Assembly: GCA_031553215.1 (NCBI GenBank)
Contig: JAVBLW010000017.1
Span: 27,639 to 91,638 of the forward strand
From: JAVBLW01 sp031553215
Lineage (GTDB): Bacteria > Bacillota_I > Bacilli_A > Acholeplasmatales > Anaeroplasmataceae
Direction of reading: 5' to 3'
DNA: 64,000 bases
Position 1 is the first letter of the stretch; every line of letters starts with the position of its first letter. The position numbers and the translations under genes were made by a program. Positions 8,849-16,950 of the stretch are shown one piece after another. A model generated the notes under the pieces. That model saw nothing but the letters and a program-made list of their open reading frames with translations, did not search any database and had not been told where the DNA came from.

Positions 8849-9173
8849 GTTATCTTTGGTTATTGTAATAGTTAACAATGGATATTCTGATTTAGTTATG
8901 GAATTAGCTAGAAAAGAAGGAGCAAGAGGTGGAACTATTCTTAATGCAATGGGAAGTGTTAGACCTGAAGCAGAAAAATTATATGGAATAAGTGTTAATC
9001 CAGAAAAAGAAATGATTATGATTACTGTAAGTAATGATTGTGTTGATGGTATATTATCGACAATATATAAAAATGCTGGTGCTACAACTGAGGCACAAGG
9101 AATTGCATTTACATTACCTATTGATGATGCAACATCAAACTTAAAAAATCAATATACAAAAGAAGAAGAATAA
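8841..9173 (+). CDS. PII family (GlnB-like) protein
   Basis: 110 residues with a clear PII-type fold: LSLVIVIVNNGYSDLVMELA, then the nucleotide-site loop ARKEGARGGTILNAMGS, and the C-terminal IAFTLPIDD strand. PII trimers bind ATP/ADP and often 2-oxoglutarate and control transporters or enzymes. The start has a near-perfect AGGAGGTC 6 bases upstream, stronger than that of the first PII gene. The partner is likely the DUF1538 membrane protein of the same operon (inference). Confidence 0.82.
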   Translation: MSKLSLVIVIVNNGYSDLVMELARKEGARGGTILNAMGSVRPEAEKLYGISVNPEKEMIMITVSNDCVDGILSTIYKNAGATTEAQGIAFTLPIDDATSNLKNQYTKEEE

Positions 9174-9176
9174 AAT

Positions 9177-9200
9177 AAAAACCATCAACTGATGGTTTTT
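9177..9200. terminator. Bidirectional terminator between the PII operon and hflX
   Basis: AAAAACCATC / GATGGTTTTT with an AACT loop, lying between convergent genes. Confidence 0.85.
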
Positions 9201-9203
9201 ATT

Positions 9204-10472
9204 TTAGTTAATATTGTTATTTACTTCATATACGCTAAAGTTTTTGTAATATTTTTTATCTAATTCTATATCATATAATATTCCGTCTTCAGTATAAACT
9301 TTTGATTTAATGATAGCTTTTTCTTCAATGAAATTGCTATCTTTTCCATTTTTATAGGGAATTAGAATATTCATATTTATTATCTGTGGAATGGTAGAAT
9401 TATAAATATATTCCATCAAAGTATCTAAATTAAGCTTTGTTTTGTTTGAAAAAGGTAGATTTTCTACGCCAGTTATAATAGAATTTTGATCATCATAATT
9501 GTCATATTTGTTTAGTAATACTAGAGTTTTTATATTATTACATCCAAGGTTATGTAAGACATCATTAGTCACATTAAACTGGGTCTCGAAATATCTACTT
9601 GAGATATCAACAACATGGATAATTAGATCAGCATTTCTTATTTCCTCAAGTGTTTGTTTAAAAGAATTAACAAGAGAGTGAGGTAATTTTGAAACAAATC
9701 CAACAGTATCAATTAAAAGGAAATCATGCTTGTTGTAAGATATTTTTCTGGCATGAGTATTAAGAGTTGCAAATAGTTTGTCTTCTGCAAGTACCATTTT
9801 ATCTTCATCTTTATTAGTATATTCAATAATTGAATTCATCGTAGAACTTTTACCAGCATTTGTATATCCAACAAGTGCTACAACTGGTATTTCATTATCT
9901 TGTCGTTTTTTTATTTGAAGATCCTTCATTTGTTTGATTTTTAGTAATTCTTCTTGAATGCGATAAATTTCTACACTTAGTTGCCTTCTATCAAGTTCTA
10001 TTTGTTTTTCTCCTGGTCCTTTGGAAGAAAACCCTCCTGTTGTTCCGGCTTGACGAGAGAAGTTTTTTGTCATAGAAGAAAGACGTGGTAATAAATATTT
10101 ATTTTGTGAGAGTTTAATTTCTAAGATAGCCTCTCTTGTTTTAGCTCGTTTAGCAAATATATCTAGGATAAGTAGGCTTCTATCAATTATTTTTATATCT
10201 AATTTTTGTTCAAGATTTCTTAACTGAGAAGGAGTTAATTCATCATCAAAAATAACCATATCTGGTTCATTTGCATTGATAGAAATAATTATCTCATCAA
10301 CTTTTCCTTTTCCAACATAGAAATTAGGTGTTGGATTATCTAAAATTTGGGTTATTACATCAACTACCATAATTTCATCACTTAATGCAAGATTTGTTAA
10401 TTCATCTAAGCTGTATTTTAAATCATATTGACTGTTTTTATGTTGAACTCCAACAATTATTGCTTTTTCCAT
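9204..10472 (-). CDS. hflX: Ribosome-associated GTPase HflX
   Basis: 422 residues. The N-terminal HflX domain has FYVGKGKVDEI, then the glycine-rich linker GTTGGFSSKGPGEKQ, and a TRAFAC GTPase domain with G1 GYTNAGKSS, G3 DTVGFVSKLP and G4 NKYD. HflX splits stalled or hibernating ribosomes after stress. The frame is open for 17 more codons upstream, but the ATG at 10472 has AAGGTGAT just before it and starts with the family-like MEKAIIVGVQ. It is monocistronic and divergent from the ClpC-like gene. Confidence 0.92.
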   Translation of the reverse strand: MEKAIIVGVQHKNSQYDLKYSLDELTNLALSDEIMVVDVITQILDNPTPNFYVGKGKVDEIIISINANEPDMVIFDDELTPSQLRNLEQKLDIKIIDRSLLILDIFAKRAKTREAILEIKLSQNKYLLPRLSSMTKNFSRQAGTTGGFSSKGPGEKQIELDRRQLSVEIYRIQEELLKIKQMKDLQIKKRQDNEIPVVALVGYTNAGKSSTMNSIIEYTNKDEDKMVLAEDKLFATLNTHARKISYNKHDFLLIDTVGFVSKLPHSLVNSFKQTLEEIRNADLIIHVVDISSRYFETQFNVTNDVLHNLGCNNIKTLVLLNKYDNYDDQNSIITGVENLPFSNKTKLNLDTLMEYIYNSTIPQIINMNILIPYKNGKDSNFIEEKAIIKSKVYTEDGILYDIELDKKYYKNFSVYEVNNNIN

Positions 10473-10682
10473 CAAATCACCTTTTTTATTATCTTCTAAA
10501 ATTAAGAAAATAATCATATACATATTTTAGTGTTTAGAGATACCCCTATAAACCCAATCATTATTATACCATAATTTGGTATATTATGATTATAATTAGC
10601 AATAATAGTTTTGAAGTAAAAAATTGTATGTAATTAAACAAATCTACATATAATATATAGACGCTAAAGGAGGAATTTTCCA

Positions 10683-12611
10683 ATGTTTGAGAATTTCAGT
10701 GATAGAGCATTAGGTATAATAAATGAAATAAAAGAATTAAGTAAAGAAAAGAATATCACTAAAATTGGTACAGAGTATTTATTGTACGCAATGTATAATG
10801 TCGAGGATAGTCTTTGTAGATTCTTATTTAGTGAGTATAATGTTAGCAAAGAAGAATTATTGGTTGAAACTGATAAAATATTTATAATCAGAAAAAACGA
10901 TAAGGAAGTAACTGATGCATTAGAAAGCATAATTAAGCAAGCTACATTATTGGCTTTAGATTCTAAAGTAAGTGATGAACATTTATTCATGGCAGTTTTG
11001 ATGAATCAAAAGTGTATCGCAAGTGATATTTTAGAAAATTTAGGATTAGATGTAGAAGATTTAATGCTGGATGTCAAGGAAATATATGATTTCAATAAAG
11101 AAACAACAGAATTTAATTTTACAAAAAATATTTCTAAAATGGCTAGGAACAATGAGCTAGATGTATTTATTAATATTGATGATTATATTGAAAGACTAAT
11201 GATTATATTAAAAAGAAAATCTAAAAATAATCCGATATTGATAGGTAATGCAGGGGTAGGAAAGACTGCATTAGTTGAAGGTTTGGCTATGTATATGGAA
11301 AAAAATAAAATGAAGGAAGAAATTGTTTCCTTAAATATTGGATCCATGCTAGCTGGAACTAAATATCGTGGTGATTTTGAACAAAGACTTGATGATGTAG
11401 TAAATGAAATAGCAAAAAAGAAAAATATAATTCTGTTTATTGATGAAATCCATACTATTGTAGGTGCAGGTACAACAGAGAATAGTCTAGATGTGGCAAA
11501 TATGCTAAAACCATTTTTAGCTAGAAGTGATTTTAAAGTTATTGGGGCAACAACTCCAAATGAGTATCATAAAACTATTGAAAAAGATAAGGCACTAAAT
11601 AGGCGTTTTCAAAGTGTCTTTGTCAAAGAACCAAGCTTAGAGGATACAAAAAAGGTATTATTTGGAATTAGAGAGAGCTATTCTAATTTTCATGAAATAG
11701 AGATTAATGATGAAAATTTAAATTATTTAATTGAAGCCTCAAATAGAAGAATAATAAATAAATATCGCCCTGATAAATGTATTGATGTATTAGATGAGGT
11801 ATTATCTTATTCAAAAATTCAAAATAAAGAAAAAGTTTTAATAAATGACATAGATAAAGTAATTGATAATATACTAGGATATAAGAAGGGTAATGGAGAG
11901 TTATTTTTTAAAGAAATAGAGAAATATATATTCCTTCATAATAATAATTTAATTGATACTAAATTGTTATTAGATATAGGGTATCAAGGAAATGATCATG
12001 GTTATAAAAAATTACTCAATGATTTAAAGGTTGGTTTCGGTGCAACTGATGAAATGATATTAGAACTTGATATGTCCAACTACAATGAAAGTCATTTAAT
12101 ATCGTCATTAATAGGAGCTCCTCCGGGATATGTTGGATATCAAGAGGAAGGTGTACTATCAAAGCATATTCTTAAATATCCAATTTCGATTATTTATATT
12201 AAGAATGAAGATAAGTGTGCTTATTCAATAAAATCTTTATTTGAAGATATAAGAAAAAATGGATTTTTCTATGATCGAGTTGGCAATTGTGTAAATACAA
12301 AAAATGTTATTATTATCACACAATTAATCAAAGAGAAAAATAACAATATTGGATTTTTTGAAAAACATGATGGAGAAACTCGTGTATTTGATGAAATAAT
12401 TACATATTCGAATATTGATTTAGAAAGTTATAATCATAAATATATTGATATATTAAAAAAACATGATGTGGAATTATCGGTTGATTTTGATATTTCTGAT
12501 ATTAATAAAAAACAAGTTGATAATGTAATATATCAAATGGTAAAAGATAAGATAAAAGGTAATGTTAGTTTATATACTGAAAATAATGAAATTATGTATA
12601 AAACTAATTAG
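10683..12611 (+). CDS. ClpC-like AAA+ protein with a degenerate second ATPase domain
   Basis: 642 residues against about 810 for ClpC. Residues 1-140 are a ClpN-type domain. D1 is complete: Walker A GNAGVGKT (188-195), Walker B LFIDEIH, pore loop TKYRG and the arginine region LNRRF (about 305-309). The coiled-coil middle domain of ClpC is absent. D2 keeps the pore-loop block LIGAPPGYVGYQEEG (476-490), but the Walker A site is replaced by LDIGYQGND and the Walker B site by IIYIKNEDK, so D2 should not hydrolyse ATP. A strong AAAGGAGG precedes the ATG. No CtsR operator is evident. The role is unknown: a remodelled unfoldase or a regulator of a normal ClpC are both possible. Confidence 0.85.
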   Translation: MFENFSDRALGIINEIKELSKEKNITKIGTEYLLYAMYNVEDSLCRFLFSEYNVSKEELLVETDKIFIIRKNDKEVTDALESIIKQATLLALDSKVSDEHLFMAVLMNQKCIASDILENLGLDVEDLMLDVKEIYDFNKETTEFNFTKNISKMARNNELDVFINIDDYIERLMIILKRKSKNNPILIGNAGVGKTALVEGLAMYMEKNKMKEEIVSLNIGSMLAGTKYRGDFEQRLDDVVNEIAKKKNIILFIDEIHTIVGAGTTENSLDVANMLKPFLARSDFKVIGATTPNEYHKTIEKDKALNRRFQSVFVKEPSLEDTKKVLFGIRESYSNFHEIEINDENLNYLIEASNRRIINKYRPDKCIDVLDEVLSYSKIQNKEKVLINDIDKVIDNILGYKKGNGELFFKEIEKYIFLHNNNLIDTKLLLDIGYQGNDHGYKKLLNDLKVGFGATDEMILELDMSNYNESHLISSLIGAPPGYVGYQEEGVLSKHILKYPISIIYIKNEDKCAYSIKSLFEDIRKNGFFYDRVGNCVNTKNVIIITQLIKEKNNNIGFFEKHDGETRVFDEIITYSNIDLESYNHKYIDILKKHDVELSVDFDISDINKKQVDNVIYQMVKDKIKGNVSLYTENNEIMYKTN

Positions 12612-12628
12612 TCATAATTGAAGAATCA

Positions 12629-12660
12629 AAAAAACAAAAGTGATTATACTTTTGTTTTTT
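12629..12660 (+). terminator. Intrinsic terminator after the ClpC-like gene
   Basis: AAAACAAAAGT / ACTTTTGTTTT with a 6-base loop and T-run. Confidence 0.75.
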
Positions 12661-12673
12661 ATTTTAATATTTG

Positions 12674-12702
12674 TTTTAAATGTAATACTTTTTTGTTATA
12701 AT
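12674..12702 (+). promoter_or_regulatory. Putative promoter of the cdaA operon
   Basis: TTTTAA, 17 bases, TATAAT (12697-12702), with an extended -10 (TGT before TATAAT), 24 bases before the cdaA start. Confidence 0.55.
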
Positions 12703-12725
12703 ATATTATAAAGTTGGTGATTTAC

Positions 12726-13493
12726 ATGTTGAATGTGGTAGTGAATTTTTTTGATAATCATTTATGGGCTAAAATAATATTAGATGCCTATTTATTATTT
12801 ATTGTAGTATATGTTGTTTTAAAATATATTCTAAAGAATAAAAAGGCTTTTGATTTGGCCATAATAAATCTTATTGTATATGGAATAGCAAGATTTTCTA
12901 AGCATCTACAATTGGAAGTAAGTGCCCAATTATTTTCTTATATTTCCTATGTGATGCCGATAATCATTTTAATGATATTGATGCCTGATATCAGGAAAGC
13001 AGTATCTGCTAATAGTAAAGGTGATTTAAAAAGTGATATATTTGATTCTAGTAATCAGGGTACAAAGAATGCTATTGCTGAAGCTGTAATCTTTTTAGCT
13101 AGTAAAAAAATAGGGGCTCTAATTACAGTAGAGAAACATATTTCCCTTGATCAATATTCTGAAAGAGCTATTCAATTAAATTCAGAAGTTTCAAAAGAAT
13201 TATTAATTAATATATTTACACCATTAACACCATTGCATGATGGTGGGGTAATAATTAGAGGGAATAAAATTCGTTGTGCTGGTGCATATTATGTTCTTGC
13301 TCAAAAAGATGATTTGGATAAAACAACAGGATCTAGACACCGTGCTGGATTAGGTATAAGTGAAGTTAGTGATTCATTAACAATAATTGTTAGTGAAGAA
13401 ACTGGTAATATCAGTTTAGCTATTGAAGGTATGTTGATAAAATCAAATGACAAAGAAAAAATATTAGAATATTTAGATATGTTCTTAAGATAG
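12726..13493 (+). CDS. cdaA: Diadenylate cyclase CdaA
   Basis: 255 residues. Three N-terminal membrane segments (within residues 1-90) are followed by a DisA_N/DAC domain with PLHDGGVIIRG (the DGA-type motif, here DGG) and GSRHRAGLGISE (RHR motif). It makes c-di-AMP from two ATP at the membrane and controls potassium and wall homeostasis. GGTGAT lies 4 bases before the ATG; the frame extends to a TTG at 12714 without its own site. In Bacillus, cdaA is followed by cdaR and glmM. Here neither is present and two other membrane protein genes follow within 12 bases. Confidence 0.94.
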   Translation: MLNVVVNFFDNHLWAKIILDAYLLFIVVYVVLKYILKNKKAFDLAIINLIVYGIARFSKHLQLEVSAQLFSYISYVMPIIILMILMPDIRKAVSANSKGDLKSDIFDSSNQGTKNAIAEAVIFLASKKIGALITVEKHISLDQYSERAIQLNSEVSKELLINIFTPLTPLHDGGVIIRGNKIRCAGAYYVLAQKDDLDKTTGSRHRAGLGISEVSDSLTIIVSEETGNISLAIEGMLIKSNDKEKILEYLDMFLR

Positions 13494-13504
13494 TTGGTGA
13501 TTGT

Positions 13505-13693
13505 ATGAAAAATAAGGTATTAAAAGCAATATCAAACCCACTTACTTTTATATATGATTTAAAATTTACAGAGAGAATTATTAGATTTTGTACAAAGAAA
13601 AAATTTATGGTTTTTATATTTAGTTTAATTATAACACTTATTGCAATTGTTGCTAAATATTATAGTAATTTTAGTGAGTTGGTGAAAAAATAA
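13505..13693 (+). CDS. 62-residue single-pass membrane peptide in the cdaA operon
   Basis: A basic N-terminal half (several Lys/Arg) leads into one membrane helix, MVFIFSLIITLIAIVAKYY, near residues 35-53. GGTGATT lies just upstream of the ATG. It starts 11 bases after cdaA, and its stop overlaps the next start in TAATG, so translation is coupled. I recognise no family. Its position is where the regulator gene cdaR normally sits, so a role near CdaA is conceivable but unproven. Confidence 0.6.
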   Translation: MKNKVLKAISNPLTFIYDLKFTERIIRFCTKKKFMVFIFSLIITLIAIVAKYYSNFSELVKK

Positions 13694-15252
13694 TGAAATA
13701 CATTAATCCTATATGCGCTTTAATTTTAAGCGTATTCTTATTTATGACTTTTGTTAAACAATCCATTGTTAATAGAAGATTATATAAAAATAGAATTAGT
13801 TTTTCTTGCTTATTAATATTTGTTTTATCTATGGTAGTTATATTCTATGAGGATATAGCAGAAAAAGATAATTATGTTAAGGCTTTAAATTATTCTTTAA
13901 TTGGATGTTATTCTTTAATTGGTGTAGCTTTTTTTATTAATATTAATTCTTCAACTACTAAAGGTAATATGGATAAGGAATTTATTAAGACTTTAGAAGT
14001 TGATAAATTATTTATTCTCTTAGATAAAAAAGAAAGAGTTAGAGAAGTTTCTACATCATTAGCTTTGGAATTTGGTTTAGAAAAAGAAGATATGATTGGG
14101 CGTAAATTTTTTGATATTCTTGATGAATCTTTTCAAGTGGCTACACTAAATGATATAAGTATGGATAATCAAAAAGTAAGAGAGTATTTTAAGCAGTATG
14201 CGTCCCGTACAAAAGAGGGCGCAAAGGAAAAAAGGGAATTTGTTTTAGGAAATGAAAGTAACAAACTCGTAGTTCTTAATTTGGTTGATATCTCAATATT
14301 TACTGCATCAAAATATAGTGGTCATTTAATGATTGGTGATAAGTATAGTGAAGATAGTTTGATGAGTGTTGAAAAAGAATTATTAGAAAAACATTCAGAA
14401 TTAGAAGCAATAAAAGCAAGATTTGTTTCACATCTAGAAATAACTGAAGAAGGTATTTTCTTTTATAATATTGATGAAAATTACATTTGGGGAAATGACG
14501 CTTTTGTATCAAAACTAGTATTACAAAGTAATAGTATTTCTAGAGATGAATATGAACAAAATATTCATAAAGATGACTTAGCTTATTATAATAAAATTAT
14601 TGCAAGTCTAACTCATGAGAATCCTAATTATGATGTGACCTATCGTTTTAAAACGGGTGTTAATTATGTATTTGTTAGAGAAGTTGGGAAAAGAAATTTT
14701 TCTACTACTTCCTCTGATGAAATAGTCGGATATGTAGAAATAGTAAAAAATAAGCATTATGAAAGAAGTAATATAGAGATACTTGATAATATAAAAGCAA
14801 CTGAAGAATTAGCTAAAGATATTGACTATTTATATCGAGATAGAAAAACATTCGAGTTAGTTTCTTTTAAAATCGCAAGTATACCAGAAATCAATGCTAA
14901 GAATGGTAGAAGTGTCGGTAATATGGTAATTGGAGAGTATATTAAAGCAATAACAAATAACTTTGTTAATGACGGATATATTTACCGTATTTCTGGTTTG
15001 GAATTTATCTTCATAATAACGGACTTTAGAAAAATGGATTTATTAAAGAAAATGTTAGAGAGTGAAAAATTAACTAATACTTGTATGCAATATGGTAATA
15101 TGAAAATAGAAGTTGAAACATTCTTTGGTATTGCTTTATCAAGTGAAGCCCAATTAACAAAAGATTTAATTTCCTTTAGTTATAAAGCATTAAATGTTTC
15201 ACAAATGGAACAAGTAAGTACAAATTATATGTTTCACAAGGATATTAGATAA
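13693..15252 (+). CDS. Membrane protein with PAS-like and degenerate GGDEF domains
   Basis: 519 residues. Three membrane segments lie in residues 1-90. Two PAS-like regions follow (about 100-225 and 250-355, the second with the typical YRF..G..YVFVRE pattern) around a short coiled coil. The last about 150 residues match a GGDEF fold (ASIPEINAKNGRSVGN and a FFGIALSSEAQL strand), but the signature is YRISGLEF instead of R-GGDEF, so cyclase activity is unlikely. Its start overlaps the 62-residue gene and its stop overlaps the next start. It probably senses a ligand and signals by protein contact; the link to c-di-AMP is inferred from position. Confidence 0.72.
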   Translation: MKYINPICALILSVFLFMTFVKQSIVNRRLYKNRISFSCLLIFVLSMVVIFYEDIAEKDNYVKALNYSLIGCYSLIGVAFFININSSTTKGNMDKEFIKTLEVDKLFILLDKKERVREVSTSLALEFGLEKEDMIGRKFFDILDESFQVATLNDISMDNQKVREYFKQYASRTKEGAKEKREFVLGNESNKLVVLNLVDISIFTASKYSGHLMIGDKYSEDSLMSVEKELLEKHSELEAIKARFVSHLEITEEGIFFYNIDENYIWGNDAFVSKLVLQSNSISRDEYEQNIHKDDLAYYNKIIASLTHENPNYDVTYRFKTGVNYVFVREVGKRNFSTTSSDEIVGYVEIVKNKHYERSNIEILDNIKATEELAKDIDYLYRDRKTFELVSFKIASIPEINAKNGRSVGNMVIGEYIKAITNNFVNDGYIYRISGLEFIFIITDFRKMDLLKKMLESEKLTNTCMQYGNMKIEVETFFGIALSSEAQLTKDLISFSYKALNVSQMEQVSTNYMFHKDIR

Positions 15253-15758
15253 TGACAAAAAAAGAATTACGTAAGAGTTTATTAATTAAGAGGGCAGAAC
15301 TTGAAGATGTTAGTGATTTACTTGTTGATGATTTAGTTGAAAGTGAATTATTGAAAGATAAAAAAATTATTGGATTATATTATCCACTTCCATATGAGAT
15401 AAATGTTTTAAAGCTTATGGATATTTATAATGTTTCGTTTTGTTTTCCTAAAGTAATAGACAATGAAATGAAATTCTATTTGATTGATTCAATAGCTGAT
15501 TTTCAAAAAGGATGTTTTAACGTTTATGAGCCAACATCATGTAATATTATAGAAAGTAGTCAAATAGATGCTTTTGTTATTCCTTGTGTGGGTATAACAA
15601 GTGATAATAAAAGAATTGGTTATGGAAAAGGATATTATGATAGATATTTAGAAAAGTATACAGGTCTTAAGATTGCCTTAAATTATAAGGAATGCTCGAA
15701 TTTAGATTTTGAAGCAAATGATTATGATATAAAAATAGATAAAGTATTTATGAGGTGA
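15252..15758 (+). CDS. ygfA: 5-formyltetrahydrofolate cyclo-ligase
   Basis: 168 residues. The C-terminal GYGKGYYDRYLEKY is the family signature, and the IGLYYPLPYEINVLKLM region matches the N-terminal half. It converts 5-formyl-THF to 5,10-methenyl-THF with ATP. The start overlaps the preceding stop (TAATG), and the last codons carry the binding site for ispD. The usual catalytic core is present; the N-terminal KxxLR start (KKELRKSLL) is typical. Confidence 0.9.
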   Translation: MTKKELRKSLLIKRAELEDVSDLLVDDLVESELLKDKKIIGLYYPLPYEINVLKLMDIYNVSFCFPKVIDNEMKFYLIDSIADFQKGCFNVYEPTSCNIIESSQIDAFVIPCVGITSDNKRIGYGKGYYDRYLEKYTGLKIALNYKECSNLDFEANDYDIKIDKVFMR

Positions 15759-15760
15759 GT

Positions 15761-16405
15761 ATGTTTAGTGTTATTATTCCTATGGCTGGCAAAGGCACAA
15801 GAGTTAATAAAGATAAGAATAAGGCATTGTTAGAAATAAATGGCAAGCCTATGTTTTTATATGCATATGAAACCTTTAAAAAGTATGATTGTGAAATAAT
15901 TCTTGTTATATCACCAGATGATTATGATGAAATCAAAGAATATATAAATGATGATTTTATATATGCATTTGGTGGTAATACTAGAGCAGAAAGTGTTTAT
16001 AATGGTCTAAAATTATGTAAAAATGAATATGTTTTGATTCATGATGCCGCCCGTCCTTTTATTAGTGAAAAGATAATTGATAACGTATTAAAAGAACTAG
16101 ATAATAATGCGGTTTTAGTCACGGCAAAAGCTAAAGATACGGTTAGAGATAACGGTAAAGTTTTAGTTAGAGATAATTTAACATTAGCTCAAACTCCTCA
16201 AGCTTGTAAAGTAAATGATTTAAAAGAGGCATATAATAAAGCATTTATGAATAATGATAATATAACCGATGATATAAGTGTGATTGAAAAATATACAAAC
16301 TTAGATATTAAATACGTTGATGGTGATGATTACAATTTTAAAGTGACAACGCCATTAGATTTAAAATTAGCTCTAATTATTGCAAAGGAGAAAATTCATG
16401 ATTAG
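15761..16405 (+). CDS. ispD: 2-C-methyl-D-erythritol 4-phosphate cytidylyltransferase
   Basis: 214 residues. It carries the nucleotidyltransferase motif MAGKGTRVNKDKNKALLEI, HDAARPF and AQTPQACK. It joins CTP and MEP in the non-mevalonate isoprenoid pathway. A GTG at 15755 is in frame, but it lies inside the GAGGTGAG binding site, so the ATG at 15761 is the better start. The next pathway gene ispF overlaps its end by 8 bases. Confidence 0.95.
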   Translation: MFSVIIPMAGKGTRVNKDKNKALLEINGKPMFLYAYETFKKYDCEIILVISPDDYDEIKEYINDDFIYAFGGNTRAESVYNGLKLCKNEYVLIHDAARPFISEKIIDNVLKELDNNAVLVTAKAKDTVRDNGKVLVRDNLTLAQTPQACKVNDLKEAYNKAFMNNDNITDDISVIEKYTNLDIKYVDGDDYNFKVTTPLDLKLALIIAKEKIHD

Positions 16406-16892
16406 AATAGGTCATTCTTGGGATGTTCACCAACTAGTAAAAGGAAGAAAATTAATACTAGGTGGAGTTTTAATTGATAGTGAAGTTGGTCTTTTAGGAC
16501 ATAGTGATGCAGATGTTGTTTTACATGCTGTAGCAGAGAGTCTACTTGGAAGTATGGCACTTGGTGATTTAGGAACCTTCTTTTCTGATAAAGATCCAAA
16601 AAATAAAGATATAGATTCAAAAGAAATTCTTGCTTTTTGTTATGAAAAAGTAAAAGAAAAAAATGCTTTTCTAGTTAATCTTGATTTAACAATATATAGT
16701 GAATTTATAAAGATTGCACCTATTAGGGATAAGATTAGAGAAAGTATTTCAAATATTTTAAGAATAGAAATAGATAGAATAAGTGTTAAAGCAACTACGA
16801 GTGAAAGAATGGGTTATATTGGTCGTGGTGAAGGAATTGCTTGTGAATGCGTTTGTCTAGTTCAGGAAAAATATTCCTTAAAAAATTTATAG
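16398..16892 (+). CDS. ispF: 2-C-methyl-D-erythritol 2,4-cyclodiphosphate synthase
   Basis: 164 residues. Signatures are IGHSWDVHQLVKGRKLILGG (zinc-binding Asp and His), GHSDADVVLHAV and the C-terminal KATTSERMGYIGRGEGIA. It forms the cyclic diphosphate two steps after IspD. AAGGAG lies 7 bases before the ATG at 16398, inside the 3' end of ispD, so the two are translationally coupled. IspDF enzymes can be fused in other bacteria; here they are separate. Confidence 0.96.
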   Translation: MIRIGHSWDVHQLVKGRKLILGGVLIDSEVGLLGHSDADVVLHAVAESLLGSMALGDLGTFFSDKDPKNKDIDSKEILAFCYEKVKEKNAFLVNLDLTIYSEFIKIAPIRDKIRESISNILRIEIDRISVKATTSERMGYIGRGEGIACECVCLVQEKYSLKNL

Positions 16893-16898
16893 AAAAAA

Positions 16899-16933
16899 TA
16901 ATCCCATACTGATAAGAATGGGAATTGTTTTTT
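16899..16933 (+). terminator. Intrinsic terminator after ispF
   Basis: AATCCCAT / ATGGGAATT with a 10-base loop and one bulge, followed by T-rich sequence. Confidence 0.6.
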
Positions 16934-16950
16934 AGTTAGGGAGAGATAGA

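Noticed and set aside
10611..10654. Promoter or CtsR operator before the ClpC-like gene
   Set aside because: A TATAAT is present but no -35 at proper distance, and no GGTCAAA-type repeat for CtsR.
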